Assembly (NCBI GenBank): GCA_033344735.1
Contig: JAWPMW010000001.1
Location: 744,001-808,000 of the forward strand
Direction of reading: 5' to 3'
DNA from: Gammaproteobacteria bacterium
GTDB lineage: Bacteria > Pseudomonadota > Gammaproteobacteria > UBA4575
Length of the DNA stretch: 64,000 nt
In this document: piece by piece, positions 54,955-63,734 of the stretch
Numbering within the stretch: the stretch's first letter is position 1
Layout of the letters: every line of letters begins with the position of its first letter
Program-made: the position numbers and the translations under genes
The notes under the pieces: generated by a model
Database searches by the model: none
What the model saw: the letters and a program-made list of their open reading frames with translations, nothing else
Told to the model about the DNA's origin: nothing

Positions 54955-55461
54955 TTATCTACCTGCTGTATACACTGGAGCATCACCCACAGCGATATCT
55001 GGAAACAAATCAGCAAATACTGTCTCACCATCTTTTTCGACTTCTGCAGTTCTGACCGAGTCCATAATCTGAACAAGCATATCGTACGAAATATCTGGCT
55101 CTAATAGTATTGTTGCATTATTAATGTCTTGGTACTTAGACTTCAAACCTTGTAAATATTCGTTAAGCACTGTTAATTCGTAACCTTGCTTACCATTTTT
55201 AATTGACTTTAGAACACCCTTATTACGATCTTGGACACGCAAAGAATTTTCACGCACAACAATTTCTAACTCTAATGACTTAGTGTTGTTTTTAACGACA
55301 TCTGATTTTGCAGGCAAATCTAATTCTAGAATACTTATTTTAGAAAAGACTGCAGTGATCAATAGAAAAGGAACCAAGATCACCATCAGATTCATAAAAG
55401 CTGTGATGCTTAATTCTGCATCTTGTTTATTACGTCTTGCTCTATAGCGTCTAGATCTCAT
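54955..55461 (-). CDS. ExbD/TolR-like protein 1
   Basis: A 168-residue protein with a basic N-terminus (RSRRYRARRNKQDAEL) and membrane segment ITAFMNLMVILVPFLLITAVF. At the position where ExbD proteins have the conserved Asp (LIDxxxxLL), the residue here is Asn (FMNLMV). Its partner keeps an Asp, so proton transfer may depend on one ExbD of the pair. The periplasmic domain ends with a TolR-like fold (NNATILLEPDISYDMLVQIMDSVRTAE). It lies 20 bases after the TolQ-like gene. Confidence 0.85.
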   Translation of the reverse strand: MRSRRYRARRNKQDAELSITAFMNLMVILVPFLLITAVFSKISILELDLPAKSDVVKNNTKSLELEIVVRENSLRVQDRNKGVLKSIKNGKQGYELTVLNEYLQGLKSKYQDINNATILLEPDISYDMLVQIMDSVRTAEVEKDGETVFADLFPDIAVGDAPVYTAGR

Positions 55462-55481
55462 AATGACTTACATACCAAATG

Positions 55482-56138
55482 TTATGCTGCAGATTCAGTT
55501 TGTTTACGAGCACTAGTAGCAATGGTATTTAACACTTTAACCGATGCCATCTCTAAGCTATCTACAATTTCAGTCGTCTTGGTTTGCAACCAAGAATGTA
55601 ATAGCAGCAGAGGAATACCTACCATCAAGCCAAATGCAGTTGTGTTCATTGCGACTGAAATACTAGAAGATAATAAGTCTGCTTTTTCAGCTGGGCTTGC
55701 AGCAGAAATAGCAGTAAAAGCATCAATAAGACCAATAATTGTCCCAAGCAAGCCTAATAGCGTTGCAACATTAGCGAAAGTAGCCAGGTAGTGAGTTCGC
55801 TTCTCTAGCTTAGGTACCACTTCCATTAGACCTTCTTCCATTGCTGTTTCAATATCATCTCTACGACGAGAAGTTTGTGCACTAGCAATGCCGTAACCCA
55901 TAATGCGGCTAATAGCACATTTAGATTTTTCAGCAAAATTCATTGCTTCGTTCATGTTGCCACTTGCCAAAACTGTCTGAATTTTTTTCCATGCAATCTG
56001 ATTTTTAACTCGCGTAGATGAAAGATAAATATATCTTTCAATGGCAATAGCAAGACCAACTGCCAATACAAATACGATTGGGATCATAAAAAATCCACCG
56101 GATTGAAAGAATGTTACAAAAGACTCGTAAATACTCAT
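55482..56138 (-). CDS. MotA/TolQ/ExbB proton channel protein
   Basis: A 218-residue inner-membrane protein with three hydrophobic segments, about 17-34, 120-145 and 163-188. LATFANVATLLGLLGTIIGLIDAFTAI and ISVAMNTTAFGLMVGIPLLLLHSWL are the TolQ/ExbB pore helices, including the conserved Thr/Ser and Pro positions. With the two ExbD proteins it would form a rotary or pulling proton motor. Gaps to the neighbouring genes are 20 and 29 bases, so it sits in the middle of the operon. Confidence 0.92.
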   Translation of the reverse strand: MSIYESFVTFFQSGGFFMIPIVFVLAVGLAIAIERYIYLSSTRVKNQIAWKKIQTVLASGNMNEAMNFAEKSKCAISRIMGYGIASAQTSRRRDDIETAMEEGLMEVVPKLEKRTHYLATFANVATLLGLLGTIIGLIDAFTAISAASPAEKADLLSSSISVAMNTTAFGLMVGIPLLLLHSWLQTKTTEIVDSLEMASVKVLNTIATSARKQTESAA

Positions 56139-56167
56139 TGGAACTCCCTATTACTTAAATCGTAAAT

Positions 56168-56428
56168 TTATTTTCTACTTTGCTGGTAGAAATCTACTTT
56201 GCGCTCAAATACTTCCTTGTCTACCGGCTTCATATACTCGTTCATATGGCGCTGTAGAAAAAAATCACCTTCTCCTGGCAATGATGCTTTCCAAGGTACA
56301 ATGACTAGACTTTTTGGTAATTCTTTATTACCGATAATTGAGATACCGTTAAGCTCTTGCACATTCTGATCTGCAAATGAAATACTTTGCACAAATACAC
56401 AGATCATTATAAGTAAGAAAATTTTCAC
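56168..56428 (-). CDS. Small exported protein of the ExbB/ExbD cluster
   Basis: An 86-residue protein with signal peptide MKIFLLIMICVFVQSISFA. The mature part of about 67 residues (NGISIIGNKELPKSLVIVPWK, then FFLQRHMNEYMKPVDKEVFERKVDFYQQ) ends in a charged helix. The phrase GISIIGNKELPKSL-IVPWK looks conserved with proteins found beside ExbB/ExbD/TPR clusters. Predicted periplasmic. Gaps of 16 and 29 bases to its neighbours show operon membership. No function is known. Confidence 0.6.
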   Translation of the reverse strand: MKIFLLIMICVFVQSISFADQNVQELNGISIIGNKELPKSLVIVPWKASLPGEGDFFLQRHMNEYMKPVDKEVFERKVDFYQQSRK

Positions 56429-56444
56429 TATCCCAACTCCACCA

Positions 56445-57077
56445 TTATTTTATTTGGCTCTCTCTTCGAGACAAATCATTAATCCAAGCTATAACTTGTT
56501 TATCGTCATTTTTTTCAATCTCTTGATATGCTTGATAATGAGACTTCGCACAGACTATTTTCTGTAAATATAGGTCACATAAAATAGCTAAATTTAGATG
56601 AGCGTTTGCGTAATTCGGATACTCGGCTAAGGCATTTTTATACATAGCTTGAGCCTCTTCAAATGAGCCATTTTCACGCTTAATAATGCCTGCCTGATTT
56701 AATGCGTAAGGATTCTTCGGGTTCAACTTAACGGCAGTTTCAATAGCCTCATCGGCCTTATCAATTTGATCTAACTTACGGTAAGCAATTGCAATATTGA
56801 CCCAGGGTCCAGAAGCTCGAGGTTCCTTTTCTGCAACTTTTTTGAAAATTTCGATTGCCTGCACATAATCTTCTGAAGACATAGCTTCTATGCCGTGAGC
56901 AAATTGCTGCTCTACTGAAGATGATATTTTGTAATTTTGCTTAACCACCATTGTTGGTCTTGAATCATCACCCTTTGATGATGAAGATACTTTTCCAGGC
57001 GCACTAGCACATGCTGTTAACATCAAAGCAATGGCACTCAAAAAGAAATATTTAATATTAATATATTGTCTCCACAT
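56445..57077 (-). CDS. TPR lipoprotein (small)
   Basis: A 210-residue lipoprotein: signal MWRQYINIKYFFLSAIALMLTAC with lipobox LTAC. Three to four TPR units (about 60-170) include GPWVNIAIAYRKLDQIDKADEAIETAVKLNPKNPYALNQAGIIKRENGSFEEAQAMYKNALAEYP. It resembles pilotin-like TPR proteins such as PilF or AglT/GltE. The start at 57077 overlaps the upstream TPR gene's end by 20 bases, indicating translational coupling. Predicted to sit at the outer membrane and to assemble partners of the motor complex. Confidence 0.78.
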   Translation of the reverse strand: MWRQYINIKYFFLSAIALMLTACASAPGKVSSSSKGDDSRPTMVVKQNYKISSSVEQQFAHGIEAMSSEDYVQAIEIFKKVAEKEPRASGPWVNIAIAYRKLDQIDKADEAIETAVKLNPKNPYALNQAGIIKRENGSFEEAQAMYKNALAEYPNYANAHLNLAILCDLYLQKIVCAKSHYQAYQEIEKNDDKQVIAWINDLSRRESQIK

Positions 57078-59874
57078 AACTCTCTGATTTCTCAGTTCGG
57101 GCATATCGGGCTGGCACTAATTCACCTAACTCTCTAAGGCTTTCTCGAATCCATTGGTTATAGACACCATCAGCTGTTCTCCGTGCATTCAACTCAAATA
57201 AGTCAATTGCCTGTTCCTCGAAAGGAAATGCTTGTTCTTCCAGTAAAAATTCATACTGCGCCAGTTCTTCTTCCGATAGACCTCGAGGCCGATCAGATTG
57301 CATTAATGCACGACTAAAGTCATAGTAAATTAAGCCAGAATAGTAAGTTGCCGCTGTTGTCACCTCTTCAACCTTGTAAGCTCCCGCCAATTCAAAAGCT
57401 GCTAGCGCTCTTTCCATGAGTTTTTTCTTTACTTTCAAACTGGTCTTTAAAGGTATTTTCAAACGACTGGCATTAAATATTGTGTATTTGGGAATTGCTA
57501 ACTGCAATGATGCGTTAGCAGCAATAAATTTCATACGATCAGTGCTAGCAGTTCCTGCAGTTGCTTCTGATTTAATAATATCTTGGCGCCACTGTTTAAC
57601 CAGTTTATCTTCTTGACGTGATGAATATAAATCAACTAAAGACTGACGAACCTCTAAAGATGCCTCATAAGGTTTTGGAAATCTTTTGATATAAGTTTTA
57701 TAAATTTCTATAGCACGATAATCATCTTTTTCTTTAGCGTATAAATCTGCCGCCACTAAACTTGATGTACGCTGTGTTTCTTTATCATTTGAATCATCCA
57801 AGCTAATTCTTTCGTATTCCTGAGCAGCTAAAAGATTCCGCTGATCTTTTTCATACACCAAAGCTAGTTTATGAGTAATTGAAGATTGCTCTTTGTGATC
57901 TGGGAATCGACCTCTAAAATCTTCCAATACGGTTGCTGCACGAGACCATTGTTCCGACTTAAGCAATAATGCTGCTGCATCATATTGTGCTGTAGGTCGA
58001 ATATCTGAATCTGGTACAATTTGACCGACTCTTAAATAATGATTTACAGCAGCATCAGTTTCACCGGCCAACTGGCTTGCTTCACCTTGCTTATAAATAG
58101 ATGCTGCTAATTTTTCTTCCAGTTTTTTACGTTCTTTTACATCTTTATTAACTAGCAAAATTGCTTGTTGATATGATACTTCAGAATCTGAGAAATCTTT
58201 TAGTTCAAATGACGAATGTGCTTTAACTGTCCAAGCACTTTTACGTAATTTAACATCACTATCTGCAAAATTTTCAACTAACAGGCTAGAGGCTTCGATC
58301 GCCCGCTTATAGTCTTTAATTGAGAATAAATCTTCAGCCGCCTTGGTTAAAGCCACTGGCGCTTCTGGATGTAACGGAAACTTATTAGCAAATTTAAATG
58401 TACTATCAATCTGTCTAGATTTAATAAGCGAACTTACATTAGCATCCTCAGTAGCGACTAGCCAATCATTAAACGCAACTAATGCTGCATAGCCCGCTTC
58501 AGAATCTTTAGCATGTGCTTGATATTGATAAGCCGTCTTCTCAAATTCTACAACTGCATTTTCATATTCTTTGGTTTCATACCAAATATCAGCTAGTAAG
58601 AAATTCATATGTGCCGAATGCGGATCTTTCGGAAATGAAGCAATATATGCTTTATACCAACGAGTTGCTTCTATGTAATCTGGTTTTTTCTTAGATTTTT
58701 GTGCCACTGCATGATAATACTTAGCTAAATCGATAATATTGGTTTTAAGAAACTCAACCACATGAGGAACTTTTTCGATTTGATTGTGTGTCCAGTACTC
58801 CGAATTGATATGATAATTTTCCACAAACTGCTTCTTAGCACTCAACACTTCTGATGGGAATTTTCCTTTCTTAAATGCATCGATTGCTCTAATTTGAAAA
58901 TCAGGTGCTTGCCTATCAAATGGATTATGTTTTACAAATTCTCTAAAAGTATTTGCTGCATCACTAAAGCGTTGTTTCTCTAAGAATTGCACACCCAGAC
59001 GATCATATATCAATGCTTCATAAGATCGTCGACCATAGCCATCGAAGTAACTTGAGATTTCTTTCGCTCCACCTAAATAGCCATAACTCAATGCTAAGGC
59101 ACGTAAAGAATCATCTAATAGTTCTTTTTCTGGACGCGTTAATGCTTCAATATCTTTATCGACATCTTCTTTAACCATAGTATCGATAAGCGCAACAAAA
59201 GAATGTAACCCAACATCGTAGTCAAGCATCTTAAAATGTGACCAACCTTGCTTGTATAAAGCATGGCGATAAAAACGGCTATCCTTACCTAATTGAATTA
59301 CTTCTGCATATGCATACTCAGCCTGTTTATATTTTTTATCAACAAATAGTGTTTCACCACGACGAAATTGCGCTTCAACGTAATAATCTGAATTTGGAAA
59401 TTTAGCAATTAAGCGATCCAAACTATCCAACATTTTTTCACGTTCATCAGCCGCTTCATAAGCACGTGATAATTGATATAAAACAACATCGTTTAATTGA
59501 TAATCTGATTTTTCATCCAACAAGTATTCATATAAATCAATTGTCTCTTTATAATTAATATCAATAGTAGTGAATTTCTCTGCTACTTGAGGACTCGAGA
59601 CATCTACAGCTTGTAAATCTTCATTTTCTTCTAATCTTAAATCACCTAGTCGACGAATAACTTCAGGCGAGTCTTTCTCTTGATCTTCATCTACTAAAAG
59701 CTCACGATAACTATAAATAGCTTTTTTGCGGCTACTTTCAACAGGAATATCGTTTTTCACATCAACCTTATTACGCTCTAGATCTTCAATTGTGTAATAA
59801 GATCCTCCGCCCCAACCACAAGCTTGCAGTATTAAAATTAGCGCATAAACGCAATATAAACGAATACGCCTCAT
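57058..59874 (-). CDS. Large TPR lipoprotein
   Basis: A 938-residue lipoprotein with signal MRRIRLYCVYALILILQAC and lipobox LQAC. The body is a nearly continuous solenoid of TPR-like helical pairs, with units such as YVEAQFRRGETLFVDKKYKQAEYAYAEVIQLG and AHMNFLLADIWYETKEYENAVVEFEKTAYQ. It is similar in design to GltD/AgmU of Myxococcus. It overlaps the next upstream gene by 4 bases and the next downstream by 20, so it is tightly coupled. It is expected to bridge periplasm and outer membrane in the machine. Confidence 0.78.
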   Translation of the reverse strand: MRRIRLYCVYALILILQACGWGGGSYYTIEDLERNKVDVKNDIPVESSRKKAIYSYRELLVDEDQEKDSPEVIRRLGDLRLEENEDLQAVDVSSPQVAEKFTTIDINYKETIDLYEYLLDEKSDYQLNDVVLYQLSRAYEAADEREKMLDSLDRLIAKFPNSDYYVEAQFRRGETLFVDKKYKQAEYAYAEVIQLGKDSRFYRHALYKQGWSHFKMLDYDVGLHSFVALIDTMVKEDVDKDIEALTRPEKELLDDSLRALALSYGYLGGAKEISSYFDGYGRRSYEALIYDRLGVQFLEKQRFSDAANTFREFVKHNPFDRQAPDFQIRAIDAFKKGKFPSEVLSAKKQFVENYHINSEYWTHNQIEKVPHVVEFLKTNIIDLAKYYHAVAQKSKKKPDYIEATRWYKAYIASFPKDPHSAHMNFLLADIWYETKEYENAVVEFEKTAYQYQAHAKDSEAGYAALVAFNDWLVATEDANVSSLIKSRQIDSTFKFANKFPLHPEAPVALTKAAEDLFSIKDYKRAIEASSLLVENFADSDVKLRKSAWTVKAHSSFELKDFSDSEVSYQQAILLVNKDVKERKKLEEKLAASIYKQGEASQLAGETDAAVNHYLRVGQIVPDSDIRPTAQYDAAALLLKSEQWSRAATVLEDFRGRFPDHKEQSSITHKLALVYEKDQRNLLAAQEYERISLDDSNDKETQRTSSLVAADLYAKEKDDYRAIEIYKTYIKRFPKPYEASLEVRQSLVDLYSSRQEDKLVKQWRQDIIKSEATAGTASTDRMKFIAANASLQLAIPKYTIFNASRLKIPLKTSLKVKKKLMERALAAFELAGAYKVEEVTTAATYYSGLIYYDFSRALMQSDRPRGLSEEELAQYEFLLEEQAFPFEEQAIDLFELNARRTADGVYNQWIRESLRELGELVPARYARTEKSESYVETIY

Positions 59875-61760
59875 TGCTCGTCTCCAATAATTTCCGGGTT
59901 ATCTATAGTCGCTTGATCATAAGCTTGAGCCAATGCAAGTTTAGCTTGCGCACGATAACTCTTCATAACTATCTTGCGTTTAACTAATTCACGTACAGCT
60001 AGCTTTTCAATCAGCTTACTTTGTTTATCATAAGCAATAACTAGTCTTGGCATTGCTTGTTCAATTCTTAACTTGATTTCATCAATGCGATACTGAAAAC
60101 CACCAAATCCAAAACTAGCAACTTGATCAACTGTGCCTATAGATTTTTCTACATCTGCGAGATTAGTAATTTCTTGTTCAATAATTTTCAGCTCGCTTTT
60201 AGTCTTCCATTGCCTTTCTGCATATTGCTGGGAAACATTCCAATAAATACGCCCTTTAAGTAATTTAAGTCGTTCCAAGTTAACTATGTATTGTTCATTT
60301 GACGGATCTTGTTCGCTTAATTCTGTCAACTTATACTGCAGTCGTTCAATACGTTTAATATTCAGCAATTCATCATCATTTACAAATGCCAGAACATCTT
60401 GATTAGATTCTGCATTTTTCAATGTTTTAGTTAATTCTGCATATTTTGCTTGCAGCCGTTTTAACTGGGATCTTTTGAGAGTTTTTCCTGCAGCTGGTGC
60501 AGTTTCTTCATAACGGGCCTTGCGTGTATCTAACATAGTGTTAAAAACATGGATATTGTCCAACCAGTGTTGAAGATTATCTTGAAGAAATATTAAGTCG
60601 CGGAAGTTTTTAACTGCTTCATGAAATTGATGATCTGCCATCAATTCTGACAAATAGCGCATTTCCGGTATTGATGGAATGCTCTTTAATGACCAAAACC
60701 AACCTAATAAAGGCTCTTCTTGTGTTTTACCAATTAACGCGGTAATAAATTTGCCTTGTTCAATGGAAGCAATTGATTCTGTTAATTTGGTACTTTCAAC
60801 TTGATAAGAATTAAGTGCATCTTCATAAGATTTAACGGCACGTCCATTAAGACCCAACTGACCATAACCATATGCAATAGCAAGTAATCCTTCTTGGACT
60901 GGCGTGGTTGTCAAACGACGATTTTTCAACTCCAACCAAGGAGTTAATGCTTTCTCATAGTTACCTTGTTCACTATGCGCCCACCCCATAGTTAATAATG
61001 AAATATCAGAATACAAGCCACTTAATCGCACATCCTCCAAATAGCTCTGCGCCTTTTCTGGTTGTGCTTTTAATAGTGCCAAACCGGCAACAAGATTAGA
61101 TTTATCCCGCAATGTTAATTGATCAGAATTCCTTACTTTTTGTTTGCTGGCGCTTTTTAAGCTATCAATTCCATCATCGACATTGCCATTCCTAATATGT
61201 GCAATACCGAGATTATGCAGTGCATATGGTTTATGTGATTTGGGCGCTTTCCAACTATCTAATGTTGCGATAGCTTTTTCTGGTTGACCGATATCTAGAT
61301 AAATTTGACTCTTTAGTAATTTAACATCATTAAAAATATCTTCATGTACAGCACCTTTGATGTTTTTTACGTACTCTGCTGATTTCGCTAAATAACCACG
61401 CTGATAAGATATTTTTGCAAGATAATAGTAGGCTCTATTTTTAACTGCATCATCAGTGTTTTCTTCTAGAATTCTAGCGAAGATTTTACCAGCTTCGTGA
61501 TGCATGCCATAAGATAACTCTATTCCTCCTAATAGTAACTCATCATCTGGGCGATGATGTGCGACTCGATTTAGTTGTTGCGCTGCCAATAAGTGTGTAA
61601 TTGATGTGAAATAATCATCTTGAAAGAAATGAAATAACACTTCACCGTAATGCAGATCTTTGACTGTATTGATGACTACATTTTCTTCAGCATAAGTAAC
61701 CGTACTTGCTGACAGGCAAATAATCACAAAATACCTAATTAATCTAAGCAACATAGTCAT
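59871..61760 (-). CDS. Exported TPR protein
   Basis: A 629-residue periplasmic protein with signal peptide ending in SASTVTYAEE. TPR units span about 60-330 (LGGIELSYGMHHEAGKIFARILEENTDDAVKNRAYYYLAKISYQRG and similar). A helical, coiled-coil-like region at about 370-560 follows (LKRLQAKYAELTKTLKNAESNQ, KIIEQEITNLADVEK) and a basic C-terminus. The coiled coil distinguishes it from the other two TPR proteins. It overlaps the 938-residue gene by 4 bases. Probably a periplasmic scaffold of the ExbB/ExbD complex. Confidence 0.75.
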   Translation of the reverse strand: MTMLLRLIRYFVIICLSASTVTYAEENVVINTVKDLHYGEVLFHFFQDDYFTSITHLLAAQQLNRVAHHRPDDELLLGGIELSYGMHHEAGKIFARILEENTDDAVKNRAYYYLAKISYQRGYLAKSAEYVKNIKGAVHEDIFNDVKLLKSQIYLDIGQPEKAIATLDSWKAPKSHKPYALHNLGIAHIRNGNVDDGIDSLKSASKQKVRNSDQLTLRDKSNLVAGLALLKAQPEKAQSYLEDVRLSGLYSDISLLTMGWAHSEQGNYEKALTPWLELKNRRLTTTPVQEGLLAIAYGYGQLGLNGRAVKSYEDALNSYQVESTKLTESIASIEQGKFITALIGKTQEEPLLGWFWSLKSIPSIPEMRYLSELMADHQFHEAVKNFRDLIFLQDNLQHWLDNIHVFNTMLDTRKARYEETAPAAGKTLKRSQLKRLQAKYAELTKTLKNAESNQDVLAFVNDDELLNIKRIERLQYKLTELSEQDPSNEQYIVNLERLKLLKGRIYWNVSQQYAERQWKTKSELKIIEQEITNLADVEKSIGTVDQVASFGFGGFQYRIDEIKLRIEQAMPRLVIAYDKQSKLIEKLAVRELVKRKIVMKSYRAQAKLALAQAYDQATIDNPEIIGDEQ

Positions 61761-61803
61761 TATTCAGTAACAGTTTAATTAGCAACTTCTTTAACCGATT
61801 CGT

Positions 61804-62343
61804 TTATTGCCATTCTTTAATAATAAATTCAGGCTGTTTTTTTATTTCACGATCTGAAATTTTCAACTCTAAATATTTCGCACCTAAACCTTTCTTTACC
61901 TTAATATCTGCACCACGACGGTAATCGCGGCCATTCGGCCCTTTACCTACAAGTATTGCGACTAGTTCATGTTCACCACTGGTGACATTGCCAATATATA
62001 GCTGTTGAACACCGCCACGATGTAATGCATCCACTTCTCGTTTGGTATAGAGGTAATTTGCAACGATTTTGTCATCTAACTTCAATTGCACAGAATCCAG
62101 ATCAAAGAAATCACCAACGTCAACTGAAACGAATACAGCTATTTGCGTGTTTGCCGGAAAAAGCAATTCCTCTTCAAGCACGTAAAGATCGCGGTTAATC
62201 TCTAAAACTTCTTTCTTGAGATTTTGAACTCGTCCATCTAGCGACTTAAACTCATCATCCAGACTCTCATCTGTCTGCGTTGCAGCAATAACGCCACCCG
62301 TAATCATCAAAGTAACTATAAATATTAGTATTTTTGTAGGCAT
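61804..62343 (-). CDS. Exported protein of the ExbB/ExbD cluster, unknown
   Basis: A 179-residue protein with signal peptide MPTKILIFIVTLMITGGVIA. A coiled-coil-like stretch (DDEFKSLDGRVQNLKKEVLEINRDLYVLEEELL) precedes a beta-rich domain (VFVSVDVGDFFDLDSVQLKLDDKIVANYLYTKREVDALHRGGVQQLYIGNVTSGEHELVAILVGKG). The latter has an immunoglobulin-like or carboxypeptidase-regulatory pattern. The start ATG 62343 has GGGGG about 8 bases upstream; the longer frame to 62436 is rejected. It lies between the DUF3570 and TPR genes. No family name is recognised. Confidence 0.6.
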   Translation of the reverse strand: MPTKILIFIVTLMITGGVIAATQTDESLDDEFKSLDGRVQNLKKEVLEINRDLYVLEEELLFPANTQIAVFVSVDVGDFFDLDSVQLKLDDKIVANYLYTKREVDALHRGGVQQLYIGNVTSGEHELVAILVGKGPNGRDYRRGADIKVKKGLGAKYLELKISDREIKKQPEFIIKEWQ

Positions 62344-62377
62344 GTATACCCCCTTTAAATTATTCATACTCATCGGC

Positions 62378-63514
62378 TTAATACCTGACCGAGAAGAACA
62401 ACTGCAATACTGCCGCATCAAATGAATATGTATCATCTGTAATGACAGAAAGGTCTTCTATCCCGCTATAATCGTCATACTGCGAATCGATATATTCTGC
62501 AGAAAAATTCAACGTCCCGTTATTGAAACCTGAATACTCATTAAAAATTTTATAACTGATCTTGCCGCCAATTGAATGACTATCAAATGAGCTTAATTCT
62601 TTATCTCTAGCCATATAATTTTGTGCGACAGCAAAGTTATTACTATAGAAATCCGCTGCATCTTGAGTGTAATAGCGTAAATACAAATCAGTTAACCAGC
62701 GTTCTCCGAAATATTGGGAGTAAGTAAAATCTACTGTATGCGCAACTATGTCCCAAGTATCCCTGAAATATCGATAACCCAATGATGTTGCACCTTTAAA
62801 GTCCCAGTACTTAGTGGCACGCACAGCAGTTGCTTGGCTTGTACGTGTTCCTGGATACACTTCAGACCCAAGTCCTTGAGGCACATTGCCTATTATGACA
62901 AAACGATATGGATTATTAATGAAACCATCTTCAATTATGGCTTCATAAGATAAGCTTGCTTTAATTTTACTGGTAAGCACTTGTGATATGGATGCGCGAT
63001 ATTGTGTACGCCTTAAGTCTTCCTCAAACTCAGGTGCATCAACACGCATAATAGTATCCCAACCATATGTAAAACCTAAGCTAACAGTAGTTAAATCACC
63101 GAACATATCATGTGATATGTCAAAACCAGCTGTATTAGCTTCGTAATCATTCTCATCGCTGTAAGTGTAAAATGTACTCATTAGGGTGTTGTCGTACAAA
63201 TAATTACCGCCGATAGTGTATTCATCTCTATCTTCAGAGTACTTACTTGCACCCGCCAACACATCAGGAGATGCAGCTGTAATGCTGTCTTGATGATATT
63301 TCCCGTACACAGAAAATTTGTTTGCAAAACTTTTTCGTACTAACACAGTAGCTCCATCCACTTCTACTCCACCACCGTCATAGTAGTGATACTGAATATC
63401 TGCTCTATCTTCTGGCAGAGCAGCAGAAAACACTGGCCGACCAATCATCAACAAGCCAATAAGTGCGTTAATAATTATTGCGCAAATATTGAATTGAACC
63501 TTAGTTACAACCAC
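62378..63514 (-). CDS. DUF3570 outer-membrane beta-barrel protein
   Basis: A 378-residue exported protein. The signal-like segment is FNICAIIINALIGLLMIGRPVFSA. The mature part starts ALPEDRADIQYHYYDGGGVEVDGATVLVRK, the DUF3570 opening, and consists of alternating amphipathic strands ending in LQLFFSVRY, a classic barrel terminus. The start is likely GTG 63514, with AAGGA 8 bases before it inside the end of the DUF4266 gene; the frame extends to 63637 without support. The gene overlaps the DUF4266 gene. Its substrate or role is unknown. Confidence 0.75.
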   Translation of the reverse strand: MVVTKVQFNICAIIINALIGLLMIGRPVFSAALPEDRADIQYHYYDGGGVEVDGATVLVRKSFANKFSVYGKYHQDSITAASPDVLAGASKYSEDRDEYTIGGNYLYDNTLMSTFYTYSDENDYEANTAGFDISHDMFGDLTTVSLGFTYGWDTIMRVDAPEFEEDLRRTQYRASISQVLTSKIKASLSYEAIIEDGFINNPYRFVIIGNVPQGLGSEVYPGTRTSQATAVRATKYWDFKGATSLGYRYFRDTWDIVAHTVDFTYSQYFGERWLTDLYLRYYTQDAADFYSNNFAVAQNYMARDKELSSFDSHSIGGKISYKIFNEYSGFNNGTLNFSAEYIDSQYDDYSGIEDLSVITDDTYSFDAAVLQLFFSVRY

Positions 63515-63731
63515 AACCACTTCCTTGTGCTGAACCCGCACCTTTTGCACCTTCGCGCGTTTCAAAAACGTGCTGTCTAAATGAACTAAACACAGCATCA
63601 CGATCTGGGTCCATAATGGGATCAGCAAGGTGTTCACGCTCGTAAGGCGCTACCCAAGGCTCAATAGGCTTAAAACTACATGCAGTCAAACCAATAGCAG
63701 TTAGCAATAAAATTGAAGATTTAATAATCAT
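63501..63731 (-). CDS. DUF4266 small lipoprotein
   Basis: A 76-residue lipoprotein: MIIKSSILLLTAIGLTAC with lipobox LTAC. The conserved body is PWVAPYEREHLADPIMDPDRDAVFSSFRQHVFETREGAKGAGSAQGSGCGCN. The DP-MD-DRD and the Gly-Cys-Gly-Cys end are family hallmarks. It is always small and typically adjacent to DUF3570. The stop overlaps the start region of DUF3570, so translation is coupled. The terminal Cys pair may bind metal or be oxidised by the thioredoxin-like protein encoded upstream. Confidence 0.8.
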   Translation of the reverse strand: MIIKSSILLLTAIGLTACSFKPIEPWVAPYEREHLADPIMDPDRDAVFSSFRQHVFETREGAKGAGSAQGSGCGCN

Positions 63732-63734
63732 TGT

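Noticed and set aside
54440-56138. Ordinary TonB-ExbB-ExbD or Tol-Pal system
   Set aside because: There is no TonB-dependent receptor, TolB, Pal or TolA. There are two ExbD genes, the transducer has an AgmX/PglI C-terminus, and TPR lipoproteins surround it.
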